DNA of 64,000 bases from Phycisphaeraceae bacterium (GTDB lineage Bacteria > Planctomycetota > Phycisphaerae > Phycisphaerales > UBA1924), in assembly GCA_019636495.1 (NCBI GenBank), contig JAHBXL010000019.1, forward strand, positions 40,536 to 104,535, read 5' to 3'. The position numbers and the translations under genes are program-made. The notes beneath the pieces are model-generated. The model did not search any database, was not told where the DNA came from, and saw nothing but the letters and a program-made list of their open reading frames with translations. Positions 19,245 to 29,119 of this stretch are shown in pieces (the first letter of the stretch is position 1; each line of letters starts with the position of its first letter).

Positions 19245-19721
19245 ATGAGCAAGGACGCCGCCCCGCCCCTCCCGCACGTCCTCCTGTTCACCGATGGGGC
19301 GTGCTCCGGCAATCCGGGACCGGGCGGCTGGGCGTTTGTCCTGCGTCATCCGACCACCGGCCGCGAGATCGAACGTTCCGGGGGCGAAGCCGAGACCACC
19401 AACAACCGCATGGAACTGACCGCCGCGATCCGCGGTCTCGAGGCGCTCACGCGCCGCTCGCGGGTCGAACTCTGGTCCGACAGCGAGTACGTGCTCAAGG
19501 GGCTGCGCGAGTGGCTGCCGGCGTGGAAGGCCCGCGGTTGGCGGACCGCGGCGAAGAAGCCTGTCAAGAACGTGGACCTTTGGCAGGAACTCGACGACCT
19601 CGTCCAGGGGCACACCGTGACATTCCACTGGGTTCGCGGGCACGATGGCCACCCGGAGAACGAGCGGTGCGACCAGTTGGCTGTTGCGGCGATCGAACAG
19701 GTGCGGGCGGGGCACCGCTGA
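19245..19721 (+). CDS. rnhA: Ribonuclease HI
   Basis: RNase HI cleaves the RNA strand of RNA-DNA hybrids. The 158-residue sequence has the four acidic catalytic positions: [16 protein letters not shown] (Asp), [12 protein letters not shown] (Glu), [10 protein letters not shown] (Asp) and the final Asp in ENERCDQLA, plus the conserved His in [12 protein letters not shown]. Length and motif spacing are normal. It is monocistronic, divergent from purL and upstream of pilT. Confidence 0.96.
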   Translation: MSKDAAPPLPHVLLFTDGACSGNPGPGGWAFVLRHPTTGREIERSGGEAETTNNRMELTAAIRGLEALTRRSRVELWSDSEYVLKGLREWLPAWKARGWRTAAKKPVKNVDLWQELDDLVQGHTVTFHWVRGHDGHPENERCDQLAVAAIEQVRAGHR

Positions 19722-19738
19722 GGGGGAACCAACGGCAT

Positions 19739-19754
19739 CCGCACGGCTGTGCGG
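19739..19754 (+). terminator. Possible small hairpin after rnhA
   Basis: A perfect 6-bp stem CCGCAC / GTGCGG with a 4-nt loop lies 18 nt after the rnhA stop, followed by TCTGTAAC. It is short and has no clear T-run, so the call is weak. Confidence 0.3.
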
Positions 19755-19892
19755 TCTGTAACGGCGAGTCGGCACATCTTGCCGCGCTTGCGCCGTCTGC
19801 CCGTCAACGCGCCCCGGCCGCGGGCCGATCCCTCAACGCCGACCGCCGCGACCCTGTCGATGGGGCGCGCACGGCGAGGGAGCGCCAGGCCG

Positions 19893-20948
19893 ATGAAACT
19901 GCTCGACATTCTCAAGACGGCGTACGAGGCGGATGCGTCCGATATCCACCTCGTGCAGGGACACGTGCCGATGACGCGCGTGCACCAGGTCATGACGCCG
20001 CTCGACATGCCGGTCATCACGCCGGAGATCGCCCGCGGCTTTGTCGAGCAGATGGCCAGCAAGGAAGCGCTGGCGAAGTTCGAGCAGGTCAAGGACTCGG
20101 ACTTTTCGTTCGCCGCGCCGGGCATCGCCCGCTATCGCGTGAACGCCCACATGCAGAAGGGCGGCATCGCCATCGCGATGCGCATGATCAAGACCAAGGT
20201 CCCGCCGCTCGCCGCGCTGAACCTGCCCGAGGTCATCGCGCGGCTCACATACCTGCCCCGCGGGCTGGTGCTCGTCACCGGCGACACGGGTTCGGGCAAA
20301 TCAACCTCTCTGGCGGCGATGATCCAGGCGATGAACGACCGCTACCGCAAGCACATCATCACGCTCGAGGACCCGGTCGAATACATGTTCCAGTCGAACC
20401 GCTGCCTGCTGGAGCAGCGCGAACTCGGGCAGGACATGCCCAGTTTCGCCTCCGGCCTCAAGCACGCGCTGCGCCAGGACCCGGACATCATCCTGGTCGG
20501 CGAAATGCGCGACCTGGAAACCACCGCGCTGGCGATCTCCGCCGCGGAAACCGGCCACCTTGTGCTCTCGACACTCCACACCGTCAACGCCTCGCAGACG
20601 GTCGAGCGCATCATCGACATGTACCCCGCGGCGCAGCAGAACCAGATCCGCTCGATGCTGGCCAACACGCTCCAGGCCGTGGTGTCGCAGACGCTGTTCA
20701 GCCGCATCGACAAGCCGGGCATGGTGCCGGCGGTGGAAGTGCTGCTGTGCACGCCCGCGGTGCGGAACCTGATCCGCGAGAACCGCAGTTTCGAAATCCC
20801 CAACGTCATCGAGACCAACCGCGCCCTGGGCATGGTGAGCCTTGATACCGCCATCGCCGAACTCTACTTCAACGGCATGATCAGCCGCGAAGACGCCATC
20901 GCACAGTCGGCCTATCCCGACAAGTTGGACCGTCAACTCGCCGCCTGA
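19893..20948 (+). CDS. pilT: PilT-type secretion/retraction ATPase
   Basis: A 351-residue hexameric ATPase of the PilT/GspE family that powers type IV pilus retraction or a related machine. Visible are the N-terminal ASDIHLVQGHVPMTRV, Walker A GDTGSGKST (about 130-138), the Asp box ITLEDPVEY, Walker B ILVGEMRDLET, the His box GHLVLSTLHT and the PilT-specific C-terminal AVRNLIREN. The ATG at 19893 yields the family start MKLLDIL; an earlier in-frame region is Arg/Pro-rich and not conserved-looking. It leads a cluster with an inner-membrane PilC/GspF protein and prepilin-like genes. Confidence 0.94.
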   Translation: MKLLDILKTAYEADASDIHLVQGHVPMTRVHQVMTPLDMPVITPEIARGFVEQMASKEALAKFEQVKDSDFSFAAPGIARYRVNAHMQKGGIAIAMRMIKTKVPPLAALNLPEVIARLTYLPRGLVLVTGDTGSGKSTSLAAMIQAMNDRYRKHIITLEDPVEYMFQSNRCLLEQRELGQDMPSFASGLKHALRQDPDIILVGEMRDLETTALAISAAETGHLVLSTLHTVNASQTVERIIDMYPAAQQNQIRSMLANTLQAVVSQTLFSRIDKPGMVPAVEVLLCTPAVRNLIRENRSFEIPNVIETNRALGMVSLDTAIAELYFNGMISREDAIAQSAYPDKLDRQLAA

Positions 20949-21007
20949 GTCCGAAGACCGTGCGTCCGCTGTCCGTCCGTTCCACCTGATTCCCCGGTCC
21001 ACCACCC

Positions 21008-22234
21008 ATGGCCAGTTACCGCTACCAGGTCCGTTCCGCCTCGGGAGAGATCCAGGTCGGCGTGGTGTCGGCGGACAGCGTCGCCAGCGCCGCGGCGGTC
21101 CTGCGGAACCAGGGCCTGCGGGTTCTGAGCGTGAACCCGATCGCGGCCACCGCGGCCCAGAGCGGGTTGATGGAGAAACTCGCGGAGTTGAACGCGGGCC
21201 GCCCCAAGCAGCGGCACGTGCTCGACTTCACGACGCAGTTGGCGGTCATGGTCCGCGCCGGCATCAACCTGCGGGCCGCGCTGGAGGGCATCGCCGAGCA
21301 GACCGAGCACCCGCGCTTCCGTAAGATCATCATGGGTCTGAAGACCGACGTGGAGGCGGGCAAGCAGTTCTCTGAGGCGCTGGCCCGCCACCCCAAACTC
21401 TTCGGCCCGCTGTACATCAACATGGTGCGGGCGTCGGAGATGTCCGGCTCGTTCGCCAAGATGCTCGACCGAATCGCCGGTTACATCGGGCAGGAGATCG
21501 AGACCCGCAAGATGGTCGTCGGCGCCTCGATCTATCCCGGCGTCATCGGCACGATGGCCGTCGCCGTCACGATCTTCCTGCTCACGTTCGTCCTGCCCAA
21601 GTTTGCCATGGTCTTCAAGGGCAAGGAGGATGTCCTGCCCTGGGCGACCAAGTTCCTGATGTCGCTCTCCGACTTCATGGTGCAGAACTGGTACTTCGTC
21701 GTTGGCGGGCTGGTCGCGATCGTGGGGGGGTTGTTCGCGCTGAACAAGACCGAGGTCGGCGGGTTCTTCTTCGACCGCATGCGCCTGGCGATCCCGGTCG
21801 TCAAGTCGATGTTCCGCGCCCTGTACATCAGCCGCTCGCTCCAGACCATGGGCCAGTTGATCAACGCGGGCGTGCCGATGCTCGACACGCTGGCGATCAC
21901 CGGCGACGTCTCGGGCAACCGGCTCTACAAGGGCATGTGGCGCACGGTGTACACCAGCGTCAAGCAGGGCCGCAAGATCGCCGCGCCCCTCGCCAAGACG
22001 TCGCTCCTGCCGCAGGCGGTTGTGCAGATGATCTCGGCGGGCGAAGAGTCCGGTAAACTCGGCGAAGTGCTCGACGAGATCTCGTCGTACTACGCGCGGC
22101 TGTTGAAGGAACGCATCAAGGCCGTCACGTCGATGATCGAACCCATCATGATCATTCTTATGGGCTCGGTGGTCGGGTTTATCGCGATGGCGATCATCCT
22201 CCCGATCTTCAAGATGTCCGCGATCGTCAAGTAG
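21008..22234 (+). CDS. Type II secretion / type IV pilus inner-membrane protein (PilC/GspF)
   Basis: A 408-residue T2SSF-family platform protein. It shows the N-terminal YRYQVRSASGEIQVG, two copies of the four-helix T2SSF domain (FTTQLAVMVRAGINLRAALEGIA and LYISRSLQTMGQLINAGVPML), and three membrane segments around residues 178-200, 225-245 and 375-400. The C-terminal MISAGEESGKLGEVLDEIS and MIEPIMIILMGSVVGFI are classical. It lies 59 nt after pilT, so the two are probably one operon working with the downstream pseudopilins. Confidence 0.94.
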   Translation: MASYRYQVRSASGEIQVGVVSADSVASAAAVLRNQGLRVLSVNPIAATAAQSGLMEKLAELNAGRPKQRHVLDFTTQLAVMVRAGINLRAALEGIAEQTEHPRFRKIIMGLKTDVEAGKQFSEALARHPKLFGPLYINMVRASEMSGSFAKMLDRIAGYIGQEIETRKMVVGASIYPGVIGTMAVAVTIFLLTFVLPKFAMVFKGKEDVLPWATKFLMSLSDFMVQNWYFVVGGLVAIVGGLFALNKTEVGGFFFDRMRLAIPVVKSMFRALYISRSLQTMGQLINAGVPMLDTLAITGDVSGNRLYKGMWRTVYTSVKQGRKIAAPLAKTSLLPQAVVQMISAGEESGKLGEVLDEISSYYARLLKERIKAVTSMIEPIMIILMGSVVGFIAMAIILPIFKMSAIVK

Positions 22235-22312
22235 CGGTCGATCCGCGACGAAACACCAGTGCGGCGCGACAGCGCCATCGCCGGAGGCCGCTCACGCTGA
22301 CGAGGTTGTGAC

Positions 22313-23035
22313 ATGCATTTGTTCCGTGCCCCCGCCCGCCGTCAGTCGTCCATGGCCACACGGACGCGACGCCGCCGCCGCTCCGATGGCTTCACGCTCA
22401 TCGAGACCTCGCTGGCCCTGATCATCATCGCCGTCGGCGTGCTCGCCCTGGTCGAGGCACAGCAGGCGTTTATCCGGTCCAACGACTGGTCCAGCCACGC
22501 CGCCACGGCCAACTACCTCGCCAACGAGGTCCGCGAACTCATGCGCCGATTGCCCAAGCACGACCCGGTCACGGGCCTGTACTTTGAGAGCGGCGCGGGC
22601 GGCGACGTCCTCCGCGGCTGGGGGCCCGATGGCGGCGAGTTCGGCATCGAGGACTTCGACGACGTCGACGACTTCGACGGCCTGCGCCTGGCGTTCAACG
22701 GCACGCCCGGCCTGGCCGATGGCGACCTGCCCGGGCCCATCGACGCCTTCGGCGCGGTCATCCCGCAGATCAACAACGACGGCGCGGTGGAGATGAGCGC
22801 GGGCGGAACCCCCGTGCCCCTGCGCGGCTGGACGCAGCGCGTCACCGTGCGCAAGGTCGACCCCGACAACCCCGGCATCGTCTACCCCAGCGACCACGTC
22901 ATCGCCGCCGGCGGCGGGAGCGCGGGTGTCGCCGTTGACCGCTTCCCGCTGCGTGTCACGGTGGATGTCTTCTTTCGCGGCGTGTTCGACACCGAGGACA
23001 CGCTGGTGACCAGTGTCACGTGGATCGTGCCGTGA
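22313..23035 (+). CDS. Prepilin-type protein (PilV/GspI-like)
   Basis: A 240-residue protein with a basic leader, the prepilin peptidase site DG-FTLIE and a 20-residue hydrophobic helix (SLALIIIAVGVLALVEAQQA). This is a minor pilin or pseudopilin of the pilT cluster. The Gly at -1 and Glu at +5 are present. The soluble part has an acidic patch (FGIEDFDDVDDFDG). I kept the ATG at 22313 because GAGG precedes it by 7 nt; an internal ATG at 22352 would give a shorter leader. Confidence 0.87.
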   Translation: MHLFRAPARRQSSMATRTRRRRRSDGFTLIETSLALIIIAVGVLALVEAQQAFIRSNDWSSHAATANYLANEVRELMRRLPKHDPVTGLYFESGAGGDVLRGWGPDGGEFGIEDFDDVDDFDGLRLAFNGTPGLADGDLPGPIDAFGAVIPQINNDGAVEMSAGGTPVPLRGWTQRVTVRKVDPDNPGIVYPSDHVIAAGGGSAGVAVDRFPLRVTVDVFFRGVFDTEDTLVTSVTWIVP

Positions 23036-23079
23036 CGGTCGGCCGCGCGGCAGCAGGGGGCAAGGAAGGTTCGCAACGC

Positions 23080-25956
23080 ATGAACGCCCGTACGCACCGC
23101 AGGACCACCACCCGAGGCACGCGCCGCGCGCTCCGCGCCGCCGCGCTCTCGCCACGCGGCGTTGCGAGCGTGCTCGCGATGATGTTCCTGGTCATGTTCA
23201 GTTCGCTCGCCGTCGCCATGGCCGTGGCGAGCCAGGGCAACCTGCGCACCGCCAACACGCACCTGCACGTTCTCCGCGCGATGGGCGCGGCCGAGACGGG
23301 CATGGCCGTTGCCGAACGTCGGCTCATCGACGCCGTCGCCCGCTTTGTCGTCGAGCGCGGCGTCGTGGACGAGCAGTTCGGCACGCGGCTGTGGAACGGC
23401 TCATACGGCGCTGGCGATGGCATCGTGAATGTCCGGCCCGCCCTCGATGGACGCGCCGACGTCTACCAGCCCGTCAGCGTGGCCGATGCGCTCGTCAACG
23501 CGCATATGCGAGATGCCAACCTGGTCACGGTCTCGGGATTCCCGTTCCAGGCCGACATCTTCACGCCCTCGGGCGGAGTGGATACGGCCGTCTTCGCCGC
23601 GGACAACTGGGTCCGCACCGGGCTGGTCGGCATCGACGCCGCCGCGACCGAGGGCGCAATGCCCGCGGCGTATCAGATCACGTATGCGCCGCTGGCCAAC
23701 GGCACCGATGTCCGCATCATCGTGACGGGCTACTCCTCGATCGGCGCGACCGGCTCGACCTATGCCTATCGCGCCACGGCGGAGGCCGGGCAGAGCCGGC
23801 CGGTCACCCGGGTCATCCAGCAGGATTACCGCATTGTCAAGCGGCCCGAGCAGGCCATGCTCAGCCCCAGCCGAATCATGATCGGCAAGAACGTCATGAT
23901 CACCGGCGACCTGGGCGCGCGGTACACCGATGTCGACCAGAACAACGGCCACCCGATCACCATGCGGTCGGACTTCTTCGGCCTCAACCCCATCCTCGAT
24001 CAGCGGCTCGAGCAGTTGTTCGAGGCCCTGCGCAACGGCGATATCGACGGCGACAACCGTCTGCGCGTCGGGCACTCGGTCGAGGGTGCGGCGATCCCCG
24101 GCGGCATGGAGGACCTGAACGGCGACGGCCTGCCCGACAACGCCTTCGCCGATGTCACCGGCGACGGGTACGTCGACGAGTTCGATGTGTTCATCCGCTT
24201 CTACGATGCCGATGGCGACGGTCGCGTCACGCTCTCTGCCGCGCTCACGCAGGGCACGCCCGCGCAGGGCCGCACGCCCGAGTTCACCGCAGACGACGAC
24301 CTTGCGCTGCTAATCGATTCGGCCTACCCCGACCGCAACCGCAACGGCGTTTCGGGCTTTGTTGACACGAACAACAACGGACGATGGGATCCGGGCGAGG
24401 CGCTGCTCGACATCGACTCCCGGAACGGCAGCGAGGCCGACCGCGTGCTCGGCTGGCGCGACGGATTCATCGACCGCAAGGATCAGTACGCCAAACTCCG
24501 CGGGCGGATGGTCTTCCGCGCGACCGATGGTGCGTGGGCCGCGGCCAACGGCGGCGACTACTCGCAGCATCTTCGTGGGCCCATCCGGCCGGGCCGTCCG
24601 GGCCAGAGCCCCACGCAGTTCGGCGCCGATGATGATGCGCTCCCGCCGATCTCGGCCGACTCGTTCACCAACTCGGCCACGCCGCTGCGCGATGCGGCCA
24701 ACGGCCTGAGTTTCGACCAGCAGGTCGCCCAGCAACTGGGTGTCTCGGTCGGCGATCTGGCGACGTACACGGAGGCGAGCACGGATTCGACGGCTGCGCG
24801 CTTCTGGCGCGCGGACCTCGACGATGCGTACGTGTTCGCGCGGACCGGCCGGCACCTGTGGGAGAAAATGCCCTTCAACAGCCCAAGTTACGCCGACTAC
24901 TACTTCCGTCCGCGCTACGAGAACATGACCTTCCGGAACGTGCAGATCCCCCAGGGCAACAACGGCCTGTTCATCAACTGCACATTCGTCGGCGTCACCT
25001 ACGCGCGGTCGTACACCGACAACGCCCACTCCAACTGGTCCAACTACGGAAAGATGGTCTGGAACTCCTCGGCCAACCGCCCCGAGCCCGCCACCGATCC
25101 CCTCGACAAGAGCGACTTCGCCCGCTACTTCACCGGGCAGATCACCGACGGCCCTGCGAACTACGACCAGTTCCCCGATCCGCCGGTGATCAACGGCGCG
25201 ACCGTCACGGGCGATGCGCGCAACACCAAGCGCTATTCCAACAACATCCGTTTCCACAATTGCTTGTTCGTCGGTTCGCTCATCAGCGACACCCCGCAGC
25301 AGTACACGCACGTCCGCAACAAGTTCCAGTTCACCGGGGGCACGCGCTTCGCCCAGCAGCACCCCGAGCAGCCCAACAACGCGCAACTCAACCCGAATCC
25401 GGATGACCTCGAGGAGATCGTCAAGACCTCGCTGATGGTCCCCAACTACTCCGTCGACATCGGATCGTTCAACAGCCCGACCGACACGTTCGCTGGCGGG
25501 CCTCCCGCGCAGAACGTCCAACTGACAGGCACGGTCGTCGCGGGCGTGCTCGACATCCGCGGCAATACGACCATCGACGGCGCGCTCCTTCTCACCTTCG
25601 CCCCCACGCTCGGCGAGGGGCCGCTCCAGCACATGGGTCTGCCCATCGGCAACCCGGCCGACTTCAACTCGACCATCGGCTACTTCGGCCCCGAGGACGG
25701 CGACCAGGAGTCCCTCGATCCGGAGAGTCTGCCGATCATCAACGGCGTGCGCATCGTCGGCTACGACACCGACGGCGACGGCATCGCCGATGTCCCATTC
25801 GATCAGCCCCGTCCGCCCGGCGCGACCGACGTGCCCTTCTACGGCTACGGGCGCATCCGCTTGAACTGGAATCCCGACCTGCCCATGCCCGACGGCGTGC
25901 TCCTACCGCTCTCGGCTCTGCCGCTGAACATGACCTATCGAGAGGGCCGACAATGA
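23080..25956 (+). CDS. Large PilX-like pilus-assembly protein with EF-hand-type calcium loops
   Basis: A 958-residue protein. After a basic N-terminus comes a single membrane helix (GVASVLAMMFLVMFSSLAVAMAV), then QGNLRTANTHLHVLRAMGAAETG. This layout matches PilX/GspK-like pseudopilins that start with RG-A and carry an AAE-G helix. The exported part contains several Asp-rich loops of EF-hand or thrombospondin-3 style: NGDIDGDN, DLNGDGLPDN, DVTGDGYVDEFD, DADGDGRVT, DTNNNGRWD and DTDGDGIAD. A long beta-rich region follows. It is far larger than normal PilX or GspK and may act at the pilus tip or as a calcium-stabilised adhesin; that is inference. Its stop overlaps the next gene as ATGA. Confidence 0.8.
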   Translation: MNARTHRRTTTRGTRRALRAAALSPRGVASVLAMMFLVMFSSLAVAMAVASQGNLRTANTHLHVLRAMGAAETGMAVAERRLIDAVARFVVERGVVDEQFGTRLWNGSYGAGDGIVNVRPALDGRADVYQPVSVADALVNAHMRDANLVTVSGFPFQADIFTPSGGVDTAVFAADNWVRTGLVGIDAAATEGAMPAAYQITYAPLANGTDVRIIVTGYSSIGATGSTYAYRATAEAGQSRPVTRVIQQDYRIVKRPEQAMLSPSRIMIGKNVMITGDLGARYTDVDQNNGHPITMRSDFFGLNPILDQRLEQLFEALRNGDIDGDNRLRVGHSVEGAAIPGGMEDLNGDGLPDNAFADVTGDGYVDEFDVFIRFYDADGDGRVTLSAALTQGTPAQGRTPEFTADDDLALLIDSAYPDRNRNGVSGFVDTNNNGRWDPGEALLDIDSRNGSEADRVLGWRDGFIDRKDQYAKLRGRMVFRATDGAWAAANGGDYSQHLRGPIRPGRPGQSPTQFGADDDALPPISADSFTNSATPLRDAANGLSFDQQVAQQLGVSVGDLATYTEASTDSTAARFWRADLDDAYVFARTGRHLWEKMPFNSPSYADYYFRPRYENMTFRNVQIPQGNNGLFINCTFVGVTYARSYTDNAHSNWSNYGKMVWNSSANRPEPATDPLDKSDFARYFTGQITDGPANYDQFPDPPVINGATVTGDARNTKRYSNNIRFHNCLFVGSLISDTPQQYTHVRNKFQFTGGTRFAQQHPEQPNNAQLNPNPDDLEEIVKTSLMVPNYSVDIGSFNSPTDTFAGGPPAQNVQLTGTVVAGVLDIRGNTTIDGALLLTFAPTLGEGPLQHMGLPIGNPADFNSTIGYFGPEDGDQESLDPESLPIINGVRIVGYDTDGDGIADVPFDQPRPPGATDVPFYGYGRIRLNWNPDLPMPDGVLLPLSALPLNMTYREGRQ

Positions 25957-26573
25957 CCCGCCGCGACGATGCGTTGCGCCGCCGAGGCGCGTTCACCATC
26001 ATCGAGATGCTCATCGCGCTGACCATCAGCGCGACGCTGCTCACCGCGACGCTCGCGGCGTTCGATGCCTCGTGGCGCGCCTACAAGCACACCACCGAGT
26101 CCGCCTCGACGCACGTTGTCTCACGCATCGTGACGCACCGCGTCCTCTCGCTCATCCGCACCGGCACCGAGTTCGGGCCCTACCCCGACGATGTGCTCGA
26201 CGCCGCCCAGAATCCGCTGACCTCATCGTTCATGGAGTTCGTCGCCGATGCCGACCGGGCCGCGGGCCTCGACCGCATCACGCGCATCGAGCGCCGCACC
26301 GTGCAGGGCAGCACGAACGACTTCGAACTCTGGTATGTCCTGCTCGACGCCGCGACCGAGCCGCCTTCCATCATCGAAGAGCGGCCGCTGATCGTCGGTG
26401 TGCGCGAGGCGATGTTCATCCTCGAGTACGATGTGGGGCCGCGCCTCCGCCGCGCCACGCTCGACCTGACAATCGTCCCCAACGATGTCGAAGACATCCG
26501 CACCGGCGCGGTCGGCGCCGAGACTCCGGCGATCCGACTGGTCGCCTCCGCCGTGCCGCGGCAACTGGAGTAG
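25953..26573 (+). CDS. Prepilin-type protein (PilW/GspJ-like)
   Basis: A 206-residue protein with a basic leader, the cleavage region RRGA-FTIIEM and a hydrophobic helix (LIALTISATLLTATLAAF). Its ATG overlaps the stop of the PilX-like gene as ATGA. It is the last gene of the pilT-pilC-pseudopilin cluster and probably a minor pseudopilin. The residue just before the Phe is Ala preceded by Gly, so the precise processing site is slightly unusual. It is convergent with the dehydratase gene. Confidence 0.85.
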   Translation: MTRRDDALRRRGAFTIIEMLIALTISATLLTATLAAFDASWRAYKHTTESASTHVVSRIVTHRVLSLIRTGTEFGPYPDDVLDAAQNPLTSSFMEFVADADRAAGLDRITRIERRTVQGSTNDFELWYVLLDAATEPPSIIEERPLIVGVREAMFILEYDVGPRLRRATLDLTIVPNDVEDIRTGAVGAETPAIRLVASAVPRQLE

Positions 26574-26602
26574 ACACGCGGTCCCGCCACCGGCGCGCGG
26601 CG

Positions 26603-27589
26603 CTACACCGCCCGCAATTCCTCCAGCGCAGCGGGAATCAGCCCGGCCAGTTCGGTGGCCAGCAGCCCCGCCTCAGCGCCGGTGTTCGCTGCCCACGTTT
26701 CTCCCGCGCGCGCGTGCGCCCAAACCGCGAGTCGCGCGGCATCGAACAGGTCCAGGGGTTGCGCCGCATCGGCTGGCATCTGCGCGAACTTCGCTCGCAG
26801 CAGCAACTGGTCCATCGGCGGGACGAAGTGCGCAATCACCGCCGCGATCACTCCCGTCAGGACATCGCCCGTGCCCGCGGTCGCCAGGCACGGGTGTCCC
26901 GCGGTGCAAGTCCACGTGCGCAGGCCGTCGCTGACCACCGTGCCCCGACCCTTGAGCACGACGACCCGCCCCAGGCGCTGTGCCAACTGCTCGCACGCGA
27001 GCTCCCGCGACTGCGAAAGTCCGAGGTCGCCCTTCATCCCCATCGCGCCCACAAGCGTGCGGAACTCGCCCGGGTGCGGCGTCAGCACCGCCGCGGCACG
27101 AAAGTCCCGCAGAAACTCCGGGATTCTCGCCAGCGCGTTGATGCCGTCGGCATCAAGCACCAACGGCCGCTCCTCGTTCTGCACAGCGCGCAACACCGCT
27201 GCGCACGCCCCATCGCTCACACCCAGCCCCGGCCCCACCGCGATGCATGTGCAGTTTGCAAGCGCGCGGTCGACGACCTCCGCGGCGACATGCGGCGCGA
27301 ACAGCCCGCCTTCGCCGCACGGTATCTCGATCCCCGTCGCGCCGGGGCAGAGCACAAGGCCCTCGTTCAGGATCGGCGCGGGCATCACGAGTTTGGCCAG
27401 CCCCGCGCCGGCACGCAACGCGCCCAGCGCCGAGAGCGCGGGCGCGCCGATCATCCGTGTGCCGCCGGCGCACGAGCCGCCCACGATCGCGACCGTGCCC
27501 GCAGTGCCCTTGTGCGAGTCGGGCGCGCGTCGCGGCAGACGCGGCAGTTCGTTCGGCGGCGACGGGCAGTTGGCGTCTGCTTGGCTCAT
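26603..27589 (-). CDS. ADP/ATP-dependent NAD(P)H-hydrate dehydratase
   Basis: A 328-residue ribokinase-fold enzyme (YjeF C-terminal domain) that dehydrates S-NAD(P)HX back to NAD(P)H. Motifs include HKGTAGTVAIVGGS at the N-terminus, AVGPGLG, LDADGINAL, LTPHPGEF and GTGDVLTG with the catalytic Asp. It complements the stand-alone epimerase at 12.5-13.4 kb. Its ATG overlaps the stop of the upstream transglutaminase-like gene as ATGA. The N-terminal 20 residues are Pro-rich and probably flexible. Confidence 0.93.
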   Translation of the reverse strand: MSQADANCPSPPNELPRLPRRAPDSHKGTAGTVAIVGGSCAGGTRMIGAPALSALGALRAGAGLAKLVMPAPILNEGLVLCPGATGIEIPCGEGGLFAPHVAAEVVDRALANCTCIAVGPGLGVSDGACAAVLRAVQNEERPLVLDADGINALARIPEFLRDFRAAAVLTPHPGEFRTLVGAMGMKGDLGLSQSRELACEQLAQRLGRVVVLKGRGTVVSDGLRTWTCTAGHPCLATAGTGDVLTGVIAAVIAHFVPPMDQLLLRAKFAQMPADAAQPLDLFDAARLAVWAHARAGETWAANTGAEAGLLATELAGLIPAALEELRAV

Positions 27590-29085
27590 TCCACGACAAT
27601 CTCGAGAGCGCCGATCAACGGCGCGAGCGCCACAAGTTCATTCACCGTGTCGCCGTCCTTCATGCTCGCGGTCGCAAGGACAATGTGCGTGGCATCGAAA
27701 CCGTTCCGACCGACGTTGCGTCCGCCCGGCAGGGTTGCATCAAGATCGATCCACCGCTTGGCGCCGTCGCGTTCGAGCAGGACCTGCGTCCACATGTGGT
27801 AGCCGAAGACGCCGGACTTGCCGGCAAACTCCTCGACGAACACCAGGCCCGAGGCCGTCCGCGCCGCGTACCCGGCGTTGCGAAGCATCGCCGTCAGCAG
27901 CGCGGCGTGCTCGGAGCAGTCGCCCTCGCGGGTGCGGGCCACCTCCGCGGCGGAGGCGAACCCGACCCCGAAGCCCTTGTTGTGGATGTGCCGGAACACG
28001 GCCACCCGCAAAGCCTCGACGCGAGCCTCGTGATCGTCGGGCCTGGTGCCCGACAGTGCGCCGCGTGTCAGGCGAGCCACGACCTCGTCCTCGCTCTCGA
28101 TCATCTGCGAAGGCCGGCGGAACTCGTCCCGCGCGCCATCCCCTTCCGGCGCGGGCGCGATGTTGTCCGCATCGATCCGCACGCGCAGCGTGCTCGCGTC
28201 CACGCGCTCGACCCGCTGCGCGCCCCCGGATGGGATATCCGCGAGATCCTTGCCTTTCAGCCGCAGGAGGTACGTCGCGGTGCGCAGTGTTCGCGGCGAG
28301 TCGATCCTGCCCTTGGGCTTCACAAGGGTCGATTCCATCAACTCCGGCGCATCGACCTCCGCCTGCGCCAGGTCCCGGTCCGCGAGGATCATCTCCATCA
28401 CGATCCCGCCGAGGTTGGTCTCCGAGCGGACCATCGCCCCTCGTTCGTCGGCGAAGGTCACGGTTTCGATTCCCGGCGCGAAGTCGGTGGTGCTCAGCAG
28501 TTTCACTCCCGGCACCGTCTTGCCGAGCGCCTGAACATTCAGACGATCAAGCACCCGTGTTGTCGTCGTGACGGCCCGCAGGCCCTGGCTCACGTCCAGA
28601 GTCCGCACGGTGAACTCCTGCGCCCCGGCCTCCAGCCGCTTGCGGCCATACGTCTCTGCCGCGGCGGGTGTGAGCCACGACCCGTCGGGCAGGTCCTCTT
28701 CGGTCTCGACCGGTGTCGAGCGTCCGGCAGCGGTTCGCTTGACCCTTGCCAGGCCTTCCAAAAAGGCGTACTCAACGACCGTTGGTTGCGAGGCCATGTT
28801 CATCACCGTCCGCGCCGAGACAGGCTTGCCCTCGACCGTTTCGACGAAACGACTGGTCATCGTGATCTGGATGGCCGCCTCTCCACGTTTGATCGTGAGG
28901 CGCGTCTCGCTTGCCGAGGTGATCTTCCCTTCGGCGGTGGTGCGCGACGTGTTCATCCATCCGGCCCGCTGGCCCTGCATCTTCACGACGTACCAGCGGT
29001 CGTGGTCATCGCCCAGCGCCGCGGCGGGCGCGAGCACAAACACCAGCGCGCCGAGCAGCACGCACGAGAGTCGTTGAAGGTTCAT
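27586..29085 (-). CDS. Exported transglutaminase-like protein
   Basis: A 499-residue protein with an N-terminal signal peptide (LSCVLLGALVFVLAPAAALG). The C-terminal third is a transglutaminase-like cysteine peptidase domain: the Cys is in REGDCSEHAALLTAMLRNAG, the His in YHMWTQVLL and the Asp in WIDLDAT, which together form the triad. The N-terminal ~320 residues are beta-rich and unrecognised. Such proteins act outside the cytoplasm, often on peptides or cell-wall-associated protein. It is coupled by ATGA to the NAD(P)HX dehydratase gene, which has no obvious functional link. Confidence 0.87.
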   Translation of the reverse strand: MNLQRLSCVLLGALVFVLAPAAALGDDHDRWYVVKMQGQRAGWMNTSRTTAEGKITSASETRLTIKRGEAAIQITMTSRFVETVEGKPVSARTVMNMASQPTVVEYAFLEGLARVKRTAAGRSTPVETEEDLPDGSWLTPAAAETYGRKRLEAGAQEFTVRTLDVSQGLRAVTTTTRVLDRLNVQALGKTVPGVKLLSTTDFAPGIETVTFADERGAMVRSETNLGGIVMEMILADRDLAQAEVDAPELMESTLVKPKGRIDSPRTLRTATYLLRLKGKDLADIPSGGAQRVERVDASTLRVRIDADNIAPAPEGDGARDEFRRPSQMIESEDEVVARLTRGALSGTRPDDHEARVEALRVAVFRHIHNKGFGVGFASAAEVARTREGDCSEHAALLTAMLRNAGYAARTASGLVFVEEFAGKSGVFGYHMWTQVLLERDGAKRWIDLDATLPGGRNVGRNGFDATHIVLATASMKDGDTVNELVALAPLIGALEIVVE

Positions 29086-29119
29086 CGCGAATACTACGGG
29101 CCCGGGCGCACGACGACCG

